From NCBI GenBank assembly GCA_026710565.1, contig JAPOQV010000027.1, forward strand, positions 1-16,321: a DNA stretch of 16,321 nucleotides, written 5' to 3'. A program made the translations under genes and the position numbers. The stretch comes from Spirochaetaceae bacterium (lineage in GTDB: Bacteria > Spirochaetota > Spirochaetia > SZUA-6 > Bin103). The notes below the pieces were generated by a model. It was not told the DNA's origin. It made no database searches and saw nothing but the letters and a program-made list of their open reading frames with translations. Below, piece after piece: positions 1 through 8,136 of this stretch. Numbering within the stretch: position 1 is the stretch's first letter; every line of letters begins with the position of its first letter.

Positions 1-24
1 GCCGTCGCGTCGCGCCGGCGGGGG

Positions 25-1005
<981 letters not shown>

Positions 1006-1029
1006 ACGCAGCCGGGAGCTGAAGCCAGG

Positions 1030-2913
1030 TCAGCGCGCCAACAGGCGGTAGGCCAACCCGGCCGCCTCGGCTCGGGTGAGGGGCGTCGGGGACTCAGGCC
1101 CGTCCCGTTCCGGCGCAATGCCGCGTGCGCGCAGCAACTCGTTCCACTCGGCGAGCGTAACGCCCCGACCGGCCGGCGCGCAGGTCAGGATGCGTCGCGC
1201 CAGCTCGTCGGGCACGTTGCTGCCGGCGCGCACCGCGGCCAGTCCATCGGCCCAGAGCGCGGCTTCCGCCCGGTCCAGGGGCTCGGCCGGGCGCGCGTCG
1301 TACGACCCGAAGAAGCCGTGCACGCCGAGCATCTGCAGCGCCGGCACCGCCTTGCCGTCGCCCGGATTGCCGTCGTTGAGGAAGGTGAGCATCGCTCCCG
1401 ACTCGACCAGCGCGCGCTGCACGGCGGCGATGTCCACGTCGGCTACCGGGACCCCGTCGGCGCCGGCCTGGGCCGCGGCGCGGCCGGCGGCCTCGCCGAT
1501 CGGCACCATGGTCGGCTCAACCCGGATGGTGCCCCACCCCACGTGGCTGGCCGAGCAGCACCCCGGCACGAGCAGGTTGTCGATCTCCCGCGGCAACAGA
1601 CAGCGGTAGGGCACCTGCCCCGGACGGGTCAGCTCGGTCATCAGGATCTTCCCCTCGCGGCTGGACCCGCCGACGGTGTCCCAGTGGCACTCGTGGGAGT
1701 CGAGCGCCCACTCGGTCACGCCGATGCTGTCCCGGTGGACGGGCGCGCGCGCAAGGCCGGGCGCCAGCGTGCTGTCGTGCTCGGTGAACAGGTAGCGGCC
1801 CACCAGGCGCCGCGCTTCCCGCACGTACATCTCGTACGGCACGTTTTCGTTGTCGGTGAATTCGTCCGCGGCCAGGCCCCACTGCCGGGCACGGCTGCGC
1901 AGCTCCTCGGGCACGTCGGCGTCGTTCTGGAGAAAGTGCAGCAGCCCCAGCGCCCAGTCCCGGTGGCGCTCGGCGATGCGCCGGCGCTCCTCCCAGGAGG
2001 CGAGCGGATAGCGCCAGCCGCCTTCCGGGAGGTTGGCGGCGTTCCAGCTCATCTTGCGCACCGGGACATCGCCGGAAATCTGCCAGCGGTCGCGCAGCTT
2101 GTGGAACAGCTCGCGGCGGTACCAACCCGGACGGGCCGGCAGGCGCCGCTTCTGCGGATCGTTGGTCAGGCAGAGGCGCACGTTGTAGGCCTGGATCGCG
2201 CCGTCCCCTTCGCCGGTGGAGCCCGCGCAGATCTCGCCGGTGATCGCGCCATAGGTCCGCAGGCGCAGTTCCCCGCGGCGTATGGCGCGCGGATAGCCGT
2301 CGCGGTCGGAGTCGCGGCGCAGAACGGAGAAGATGCGTCCGGCGTGGATCTCGTTCAGCTCCCGGCGCGACTCCCGCCCCACGCGAAAGCGCGCGCCGGC
2401 GGCGGCGTACAGGTCGCCCTCGTAGCTGGCGTCGGCAAAGGTGGCGGCCTCGATCTCCCCCGCGCCGCCTGATCCCTCGAACGCCACGCCGAGCAGCAGG
2501 CGTCCGGCGCGGGACACCCGCCACGGCGCCCGTTCCCGAAGCAGGCACAGGCCGGACGTCTCCTCGACCAGCGAGTCCAGGACCGCCTCCGCCACGTGGG
2601 GGGCGAAGTACGGATGGCGCGACGACACCTCCGGCGGGTCCCACTGGGTGCGACGGTACGCCTCGGAGTCGGCGCCGCTCTCGTTCCGGGTCAGCTCGCA
2701 CATGCGTGCCACCATCTCGTCGTACAGCGGCGCCCGCGGGCCGTCGTATACGGTGTCCAGCACGCCCAGGCCGTTGGTCCACATGCCGCCGATGTGCGCG
2801 TGGTGGTGGACCAGGGCTACTGCCAAGCCTTCCCGCGCGGCGCGCACCGCGCAGGCGATCCCCGCCGGCGTCGCGCCGTACACGCACAGATCGAACCGTT
2901 CTCCGTTGGCCAT
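1030..2913 (-). CDS. FAD-dependent oxidoreductase (PF12831-like) with SLH-like C-terminus
   Basis: This 627-residue flavoprotein probably oxidises an organic substrate using FAD. The N-terminus holds the dinucleotide-binding loop GATPAG at residues 13-18 and a GG pair at 42-43 in IGGMWTNGLG, the pattern of FAD_oxidored proteins. ADASYEGDLYAAAGARF near residue 160 and LLVPGCCSASHVGWG followed by RVEPTMVPIGEAAGRAAA near residues 455-490 complete the FAD fold. From about residue 528 to the end there is an extension with PLDRAEAAL and PLTRAEAAGLAYRLL, which resemble S-layer homology repeats. I see no signal peptide. The ATG at 2913 starts 19 bases after the permease stop, so it is the last gene of the transport operon and may act on the imported compound. 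Relatives are sometimes labelled xanthan lyase, but nothing here supports lyase activity. The substrate is unknown. Confidence 0.85.
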   Translation of the reverse strand: MANGERFDLCVYGATPAGIACAVRAAREGLAVALVHHHAHIGGMWTNGLGVLDTVYDGPRAPLYDEMVARMCELTRNESGADSEAYRRTQWDPPEVSSRHPYFAPHVAEAVLDSLVEETSGLCLLRERAPWRVSRAGRLLLGVAFEGSGGAGEIEAATFADASYEGDLYAAAGARFRVGRESRRELNEIHAGRIFSVLRRDSDRDGYPRAIRRGELRLRTYGAITGEICAGSTGEGDGAIQAYNVRLCLTNDPQKRRLPARPGWYRRELFHKLRDRWQISGDVPVRKMSWNAANLPEGGWRYPLASWEERRRIAERHRDWALGLLHFLQNDADVPEELRSRARQWGLAADEFTDNENVPYEMYVREARRLVGRYLFTEHDSTLAPGLARAPVHRDSIGVTEWALDSHECHWDTVGGSSREGKILMTELTRPGQVPYRCLLPREIDNLLVPGCCSASHVGWGTIRVEPTMVPIGEAAGRAAAQAGADGVPVADVDIAAVQRALVESGAMLTFLNDGNPGDGKAVPALQMLGVHGFFGSYDARPAEPLDRAEAALWADGLAAVRAGSNVPDELARRILTCAPAGRGVTLAEWNELLRARGIAPERDGPESPTPLTRAEAAGLAYRLLAR

Positions 2914-2932
2914 GCCTCGCCTGCTCCCTGCC

Positions 2933-3838
2933 CTATCCCTTGACCGCGCCGATCTGGATCCCCTTGACGAAGTAGCGCTGGATGAACGGGTAGATGAACA
3001 CGATCGGCAGCGTGCTGATGATGATCATAGCGTAGCGGATGGTCTGCGGGGGCGGCAGGTGCTCCACGTCGATGTCCTGAATCGAGTCCACGTCGGTACC
3101 GGCGATCACCAGCGCGCGCAGTATGTTCTGCACCGGCAGCTTGGCCACCGAGTTGATGTAGATGGCCGCGTCGAACCAGGCGTTCCAGTGGGCGACCGCG
3201 TAGAACAGTCCGATGGTGGCGAAGGAGGGCGCGCTCAGCGGCACCACCACCGACACCAGGATGCGCAGCGGGCTGGCGCCGTCGATCTCCGCCGACTCCT
3301 CCAGCGACTGCGGGATCTGGTAGAAGAAGTTGCGCATGATCAGCAGGTTCCAGGTGCTGACCAGGTTGGGCACGATCAGGGCTCCCAGTGTGTCGATCAG
3401 GCCGGTGGCCTTGACCACCAGGAAGGTCGGGATCAGGCCGCCGGAGAACAGCATGGTGAAGAACAGCAGCGCGGTGATGGCGGTGACGCCCGGCAGCGCC
3501 CGCTTCGACAGCCCGTACGCCAGCGCCGCGGTCACCGCCAGGTTGGCTGCGGTGCCCAGCAGGATGCGCACCACCGTCACCCGGTAGGCGCCCAGGACGA
3601 TGGAGCCGGAGCTCAGCAGGTACCCGTACGCGGAAAAGTCCAGCCGCCGCGGGATCAGGACGAACACGCCGCGCTCCTGCAGCTCCTGCTCGCCCACCAG
3701 CGAGGAGGCCAGCACCAGCAGGAACGGCACCAGGAACAGCAGGCCCACCAGCACCAGCACGCCGTAGTTGAACGGCGCGAAGATGCGCTCGCCGCGCGAC
3801 CGCGGGCGCGCGGGGCCGCCCTCCGCCGGGCGCGTCAC
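2933..3838 (-). CDS. ABC transporter permease, LplC/YtcP type
   Basis: Inner-membrane subunit of a carbohydrate-type (CUT1) ABC importer, about 301 residues, normal for the family. Hydrophobic segments include YGVLVLVGLLFLVPFLLVLA near the N-terminus and the C-terminal IIISTLPIVFIYPFIQRYF. The EAA loop that contacts the ATPase is visible as QSLEESAEIDGASPLRILV. The C-terminus FVKGIQIGAVKG is typical of LplC-like permeases. The start overlaps the stop of the upstream permease as GTGA, a translational-coupling arrangement; a second GTG directly before it (3841) is equally possible and would add one residue. No ATPase gene is present in the window. This is common for LplABC-type systems, which use an MsmX-like ATPase encoded elsewhere. 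Confidence 0.93.
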   Translation of the reverse strand: MTRPAEGGPARPRSRGERIFAPFNYGVLVLVGLLFLVPFLLVLASSLVGEQELQERGVFVLIPRRLDFSAYGYLLSSGSIVLGAYRVTVVRILLGTAANLAVTAALAYGLSKRALPGVTAITALLFFTMLFSGGLIPTFLVVKATGLIDTLGALIVPNLVSTWNLLIMRNFFYQIPQSLEESAEIDGASPLRILVSVVVPLSAPSFATIGLFYAVAHWNAWFDAAIYINSVAKLPVQNILRALVIAGTDVDSIQDIDVEHLPPPQTIRYAMIIISTLPIVFIYPFIQRYFVKGIQIGAVKG

Positions 3839-4791
3839 CACAGCCCCGACTGGCCGAGCTGCTTGGCGGCGCGGTCGGCGACCACCACCAGCAGCAACCC
3901 GATGACGGACTTGAACACCCCGACCGCGGCCGCGTAGGAGTACTGCACCCGCAGCAGCCCCTCCCGATACACGAGGGTGTCGATGATGTCCGCCACCCCG
4001 TACACGCCGGGCGAGTAGATGTTCAGGATCAGGTCGAAGCCGCCGTCCAGGATGTCGCCGATGCGCAGGATCAGCAGGATGACGATGATCGGCGCGATGG
4101 TGGGGATGGTGATGGCGAACACCTGCCGGATGCGGCCGGCGCCGTCGATGATGGCGGCGTCGTAGAGCTCGGGGTCGATCCCGGCGATCGCGGCCAGGTA
4201 GATGATCGAGCCCCAACCCACCCCGTGCCACATCCAGGTGGAGAGGGCGATGACGCGGTAGAAGCGCGGCTCGCCCAGGAACAGGACCGCCTCGCCGCCC
4301 AGACCGGTGATGATCAGGTTGAGCAGCCCGCCGTCCACCGAGAGGATGGCGTGCACGAGCGACGCAACCACCACCCACGAGATGAAGTGCGGCAGGTAGG
4401 AGACGGTCTGCGCCACCCGCTTGAAGACGAGGTTGCGCACCTCGTTGAGCAGCAGTGCCAGGACGATGGCCAGGGTCGGCCCCAGCAGCAGCCGCAGCAG
4501 GCTGAACACCAGCGTGTTGCGCACGACGTTCCAGAAGTAGAACGACGACACGAAGCGCTCGAAGTACTTCAGCCCGACCCACTCGCCGCCGAAGTAGATC
4601 TCCCGGAAGCCGCCCAGCGGGGAGATGTCCTTGAACGCGATGACCACCCCGTACATCGGCAGGTACTTGTAGACCAGGTAGTAGACCAGGCCCGGCAGCA
4701 TGATCAGGTAGACGCCGCGGTAGCGGGCGATGCGCCGCAGCAGAGGATGGGAAGACGAGGCGGTGGCCGCGAGGCGGCGGGTGTGCGCCAT
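3835..4791 (-). CDS. ABC transporter permease, LplB type
   Basis: First membrane subunit of the importer, 318 residues. After a short basic cytoplasmic N-terminus the first membrane segment lies near residues 28-50 (start YLIMLPGLVYYLVYKYLPMY), with further hydrophobic stretches near 91-115, 130-150, 180-200, 232-248 and 287-305. The EAA loop is at about 205-230 with DPELYDAAIIDGAGR, the sequence expected for a CUT1 permease. The ATG at 4791 fits the usual LplB N-terminus. It lies 65 bases downstream of the solute-binding protein gene, with a stem-loop in between, and overlaps the next permease by four bases. Its partner would be the LplC-type permease downstream; the two form the translocation pore. 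Confidence 0.94.
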   Translation of the reverse strand: MAHTRRLAATASSSHPLLRRIARYRGVYLIMLPGLVYYLVYKYLPMYGVVIAFKDISPLGGFREIYFGGEWVGLKYFERFVSSFYFWNVVRNTLVFSLLRLLLGPTLAIVLALLLNEVRNLVFKRVAQTVSYLPHFISWVVVASLVHAILSVDGGLLNLIITGLGGEAVLFLGEPRFYRVIALSTWMWHGVGWGSIIYLAAIAGIDPELYDAAIIDGAGRIRQVFAITIPTIAPIIVILLILRIGDILDGGFDLILNIYSPGVYGVADIIDTLVYREGLLRVQYSYAAAVGVFKSVIGLLLVVVADRAAKQLGQSGLW

Positions 4792-4801
4792 GGGCGTAGG
4801 C

Positions 4802-4842
4802 GGAGCGGGCCGCCGCCCGCGTACAGGCGGCGGCGTGGCTCC
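4802..4842 (-). other. GC-rich intercistronic stem-loop between binding-protein and permease genes
   Basis: Two nested inverted repeats are seen: an inner 9-bp perfect stem, GCCGCCGCC at 4809-4817 with GGCGGCGGC at 4826-4834 around an 8-base loop, and an outer 5-bp stem, GGAGC at 4802-4806 with GCTCC at 4838-4842. There is no T-tract on the transcribed side, so it is not a classical intrinsic terminator. In this position, after a solute-binding protein gene, such structures often protect the upstream message from 3' decay and lower permease expression. That role is inferred from position. Confidence 0.5.
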
Positions 4843-4856
4843 GGACGAGTGCGGGA

Positions 4857-6353
4857 CTATCCGCCCTTGGCGGCGCGGTACTGGCGGGTGAGCTCCGCGA
4901 CCAGCGTGTCGATCCCCAGGCTGCGCAGGTCCGCCACGAAGTCGTCGTAGGTGTCCAGGGAGCGCGCGCCGGTGATGAACTTCACCGTCTCCTCCTGGAT
5001 CATCCGGTTGATGTCACCGTAGGCGCTGACGCTGTCCAGCACCTGTCCCGGATCGTACCCGACGTCCCAGTCGAACGGCCGCTTGACCCTGCTGAAGTCC
5101 CAGAAATGGGTGCCCAGGAACTCGTAGAACTCGGCGCGGTCCGGCGTGGCGGGGCCCGAACGCACCGCGTTGACGATGCTCACGCCGACCGCCAGGTCGC
5201 CCTTGTAGGTGTCATCGAGAACGGTGAGCCCGGTTTCGTTCTCGGCATCCGTGAACTCCCAATGCACGCCCTGGACGCCGTGCCGGGTGCTGAGGTAGCC
5301 GTACACGTCGTCCCACCGGAACCCCAGGTCGATGAACTTCATCGCCGCCTCGGGATGCTGCGAGCGCTTGTCGATCATCAACGCGCGATCGCCGCCCTTG
5401 CGCATCGTCTCCGCCCAGCCTTCCGGCCCGGACAGCGGGCTCATCACGTACTCCGCCGTGGGCACCGCCTCGCGGAGATGGTAGTGGTTGCGGTCCGTGA
5501 TGCGGCCGGCGCCGGCCAGGGAGGCGGCGACGCGGTTGTCGCGCACCGCCTGATCGATGTCGGCGCGCTTGACGATCGAGAACTCCTTGAACAGGTAGCC
5601 GTCGGCGAACCAGCCGTGCACGGCCTCGAGGAAAGCGCGGTAGCCGGGATGGAGCTCCGGCGGGGTGATGGACCCGTCGGCGTCCTGCCAGTTGGCGTAA
5701 CCGCCGGGAATGAAGCCGCCGGCCACGCCGGAAAGCAGGCCGGTGAGGTTGGCCATCAGCGGTATGGTGGTGCCGTTGCCGGCCGGATCGGCGTCCATCA
5801 CCGCGGCCAGGAATGCTTCCAGCGACTCCACGGTGGCGGGGACCTCCATGCCGAGTTGCCCGGCCCAGTCGCGGCGCACGTACAGCGGCTGGTCCGCGCG
5901 CGGGAAGTCCCTTACCACGCCCCAGATGTTGCCCTCCGAGTCGCTCATCAGGTCCCAGAACTCGGCGGGATAGGCGTTCATCACGGTCGGACCGTACTCG
6001 GGCAACACGTCGTTGATCGGCTGGATGGCGTCGAGAGCGCGGTACTTCGACCAGGAGCTGCTGAAGATGTCGAGCTTCTCACCGGATGCGAGCAGCAGCG
6101 TCAGCTTCTCCTCGGCCCCGCCGCGCGGCGGCAGGATGGGTTGCACCAGCACGCCGATCTGCTCCAGGACCCAGTCCTGCACCACCTTCACGCTCTCCGG
6201 TGCGGACGCGTTCTCCTCGTTCAACGAGAACGCGTAGAAGGAGATCTCCGGCGGCGCGTCCGCGGCGGCCTCGGTTGCCGGCGCCGCGGCTGCCGTCGTC
6301 GCCACCCAGGACAGGGCACCGAGCGCCAGACCGATCACTCTCGTAGATGTCAA
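4857..6353 (-). CDS. Extracellular solute-binding protein, LplA/LipO type
   Basis: Periplasmic substrate-capture protein of the importer, 498 residues from the TTG at 6353, the usual size for this family. The N-terminus TSTRVIGLALGALSWVATT followed by AAAAP is a Sec signal peptide, with cleavage likely near residue 24. There is no lipobox cysteine, so the protein is probably free in the periplasm. The C-terminus, with KFITGARSLDTYDDFVADL and then RSLGIDTLVAEL, is the typical family ending. The TTG start is chosen because GGGAGG lies seven bases upstream and the signal peptide begins at once. An ATG just upstream is in another frame and reaches TGA after one codon. It is the first gene of the operon. 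A weak promoter-like TTGCGT / CACGAT pair with an 18-base spacer lies upstream on this strand. The ligand, perhaps an oligosaccharide, cannot be read from the sequence. Confidence 0.9.
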   Translation of the reverse strand: MTSTRVIGLALGALSWVATTAAAAPATEAAADAPPEISFYAFSLNEENASAPESVKVVQDWVLEQIGVLVQPILPPRGGAEEKLTLLLASGEKLDIFSSSWSKYRALDAIQPINDVLPEYGPTVMNAYPAEFWDLMSDSEGNIWGVVRDFPRADQPLYVRRDWAGQLGMEVPATVESLEAFLAAVMDADPAGNGTTIPLMANLTGLLSGVAGGFIPGGYANWQDADGSITPPELHPGYRAFLEAVHGWFADGYLFKEFSIVKRADIDQAVRDNRVAASLAGAGRITDRNHYHLREAVPTAEYVMSPLSGPEGWAETMRKGGDRALMIDKRSQHPEAAMKFIDLGFRWDDVYGYLSTRHGVQGVHWEFTDAENETGLTVLDDTYKGDLAVGVSIVNAVRSGPATPDRAEFYEFLGTHFWDFSRVKRPFDWDVGYDPGQVLDSVSAYGDINRMIQEETVKFITGARSLDTYDDFVADLRSLGIDTLVAELTRQYRAAKGG

Positions 6354-6436
6354 AACATTGCCTCCCGATCGGACCGAATCGATGTCGGCGCATCGTGCCC
6401 CACCCCCGGTCACGGACGCAAGCGAGCACTCCGGGG

Positions 6437-6472
6437 TTGCTGTTTGTCAGAACAAGCTATACATTTCTGACA
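6437..6472 (+). promoter_or_regulatory. Likely promoter and operator of the abiE pair
   Basis: A perfect 8-bp inverted repeat, TGTCAGAA at 6445-6452 and TTCTGACA at 6465-6472, is separated by 12 bases and lies about 20 bases before the antitoxin ATG. A -10-like TATACA (6458-6463) sits between the arms, with a possible -35 TTGCTG at 6437-6442 (spacer 15). An alternative -10, TACATT at 6461-6466, gives an 18-base spacer. AbiEi antitoxins are known to bind inverted repeats in their own promoter and repress it, so this is the natural binding site. That identity is inferred from position. Confidence 0.55.
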
Positions 6473-6491
6473 GAAAGTGAGGGTACGACTG

Positions 6492-7088
6492 ATGCCCAGC
6501 CTTGCGAGTCGCATTGTCGAGCACGTCTCCGTGCTTCCCGAGGCCGCTCCGGTCTGCCCGGCGGCCCTGCTTCACCTCGGAAGCCGGGCCGCGGTCGATC
6601 AGGCACTCTCGCGGCTCGTTCACGCCGAGCGACTCATGCGGGTCTGCCGTGGCGTCTACATGCGGCCCGTCGAGACCCGGTTCGGCTTTCGTGCGCCGAC
6701 GGTCGAGAAGGCGATCGCCTCGCTTGCGGCGCTGTGGGGCGAAACCATCGTTCCCAGCGGTGGGGCCGCTGCCAACACGCTCGGGCTCACCATGCAGATT
6801 CCGGTGGAGCCGGTGTATCTCACATCCGGGCCCAGTCGACGGTTGTCCTTCTACCGGTTGCTCGTGAGGCTGCGCCATGCTCCTCGCTGGCAACTTGCGG
6901 CGCCGACCCGCCGCGCCGGCGATCTCATCCGTGCCCTGGCATGGCTCGGCCGCGACGAAGTCGAGGATGTGCTGAGCCGGGCGGCCTCGCGTCTGACGGG
7001 AAACGACCTGGCCGAATTGATGGCTGCCCGCGCCACCATGCCCGGCTGGATGGCGACGGCGGTGAGTGCGCTGGGCCCGAATGACTGA
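6492..7088 (+). CDS. abiEi: AbiEi-family antitoxin / transcriptional repressor (DUF6088-like)
   Basis: Antitoxin of a type IV toxin-antitoxin pair, 198 residues. The N-terminal 60 residues form a winged-helix-like domain that ends in the family signature RGVYMRP (residues 53-59). The following part, with TVEKAIASLAALWGETIVPSG and YLTSGPSRR, matches DUF6088/AbiEi proteins. In characterised systems the antitoxin represses its own promoter through inverted repeats and counters the toxin without binding it directly. The ATG at 6492 is preferred over an in-frame GTG at 6477 because a GAGGG sequence ends eight bases before it and the inverted repeat then lies wholly upstream. It overlaps the toxin gene by eight bases, indicating translational coupling. 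Confidence 0.85.
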   Translation: MPSLASRIVEHVSVLPEAAPVCPAALLHLGSRAAVDQALSRLVHAERLMRVCRGVYMRPVETRFGFRAPTVEKAIASLAALWGETIVPSGGAAANTLGLTMQIPVEPVYLTSGPSRRLSFYRLLVRLRHAPRWQLAAPTRRAGDLIRALAWLGRDEVEDVLSRAASRLTGNDLAELMAARATMPGWMATAVSALGPND

Positions 7089-8121
7089 CACGCCATTCCT
7101 GTCTCTTCCGGAAAGCGATCGACGCGATGCACTGGCCGTCGCCGAACGAGAGGCGGCGCGGCGAGCCCACATCCTGGAGAAGGACATCTGGATCGTGCTC
7201 GTCCTGCACGCGCTATTCGGTGCTCCCTTTGCACGAGAGTTGGTGTTCAAGGGCGGAACCTCGCTGGCGAAGGCCTACGGCGCGATCCGCCGGTTCTCGG
7301 AGGATGTCGACATCACTCGCGACATTCGTGCGCTCGCTCCGGACCTGGCAGCCGGCGCCGGCGTGGACCCATTGCCCGCGACGCGCAGCCAGGAACGGCG
7401 CTGGACGCGAACGATCCACGAACGGCTGGAGACATGGATACGGGACTGCGCTCGTCCCGAGGTCGAAGACCGCCTCGAATCCGCCGGCTTGAAGGCGCGG
7501 GTACACGCTGACGGGGAGCGTCTGCTCATTGTCTACGAACCCTTGTTCGAAGAGTACGGCTTCGTCCGTCCGGAAGTCATGGTTGAGTTTGGGGCGCGCT
7601 CTACCGGAGAGCCGCATGAACGTCGACCCGTCGTGTGCGATGCGGCTGCCTGGCTTCCCGGTCTCTCGTTCCCGACCGCGCGTCCGTCCGTCATGCGTGC
7701 CGAGCGGACCTTCTGGGAGAAGGCGACGGCCATGCACGTATTCTGCCGCCAGGAACGGCGCCGGGGCCAACGCCAGTCCCGGCACTGGCACGACGTGGTG
7801 CGCCTGGATGACGCCGGCGTCGCGGCCCGAGCCTTGGCAGACCGAACGCTCGCTCACTCGGTTGCCCGCCACAAGGCGGTGTTCTTCGCCGAAAAGGACA
7901 CCGCCGGCAACTGGATAGACTACGCGGCAGCGGTGCGGGGCACCCTGCAATTGGTGCCCGGCGGTGACGCGCGCACCGCGCTTGCCGACGACTACGGCAA
8001 GATGCGCGCCGACGGCATGCTGCTCGATGATGGCGAGCCGTTCGCATCGATCATCGATCGCTGCGCCGATCTCGAGACGCGCGCCAATCGGCTCCCTGCC
8101 GATGGGGAAATCGACCGTTGA
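7081..8121 (+). CDS. abiEii: AbiEii-family nucleotidyltransferase toxin
   Basis: Toxin of the pair, 346 residues, PF08843-like. Visible nucleotidyltransferase motifs are FKGGTSLAK (G58, G59, T60, S61, K64) and RFSEDVDI (S73, D75, D77), the metal- and nucleotide-binding site. ERTFWEKATAMH (E213, K214) and the RHWHDVVRL region near 235-242 complete the family pattern, as does an early EKD near residue 34. Related MenT toxins add nucleotides to tRNA acceptor ends and stop translation; AbiEii itself was found through phage abortive infection. The ATG at 7081 lies inside the antitoxin's last codons. An upstream in-frame GTG at 7066 is possible but unnecessary. All expected catalytic residues are present, so the toxin looks intact. 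It converges on the GGT-like gene with only 15 bases between the stops. Confidence 0.88.
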   Translation: MTDTPFLSLPESDRRDALAVAEREAARRAHILEKDIWIVLVLHALFGAPFARELVFKGGTSLAKAYGAIRRFSEDVDITRDIRALAPDLAAGAGVDPLPATRSQERRWTRTIHERLETWIRDCARPEVEDRLESAGLKARVHADGERLLIVYEPLFEEYGFVRPEVMVEFGARSTGEPHERRPVVCDAAAWLPGLSFPTARPSVMRAERTFWEKATAMHVFCRQERRRGQRQSRHWHDVVRLDDAGVAARALADRTLAHSVARHKAVFFAEKDTAGNWIDYAAAVRGTLQLVPGGDARTALADDYGKMRADGMLLDDGEPFASIIDRCADLETRANRLPADGEIDR

Positions 8122-8136
8122 GCTTGGCTTGACCCC

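Noticed and set aside
1006..1029. Terminator between the convergent Rieske and FAD genes
   Set aside because: I looked for a hairpin and T-tract in the 24-base gap and found none.
1318..2472. Long plus-strand open frame (384 codons) opposite the FAD oxidoreductase
   Set aside because: It is antisense to a gene with clear motifs; its His/Arg/Ala/Gly/Val-rich product has no recognisable domain, as expected for frames opposite GC-rich genes.
2933..4582. 549-codon minus-strand frame that appears to extend the LplC-type permease upstream
   Set aside because: The upstream part is Arg/Gly/His-rich out-of-frame reading of the LplB-type gene; hydrophobic permease sequence begins only after the GTG at 3838/3841.
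5106..6470. Plus-strand frame of 454 codons opposite the solute-binding protein
   Set aside because: Shadow of the binding-protein gene; low-complexity product rich in His, Arg and Val, and no signal of its own.
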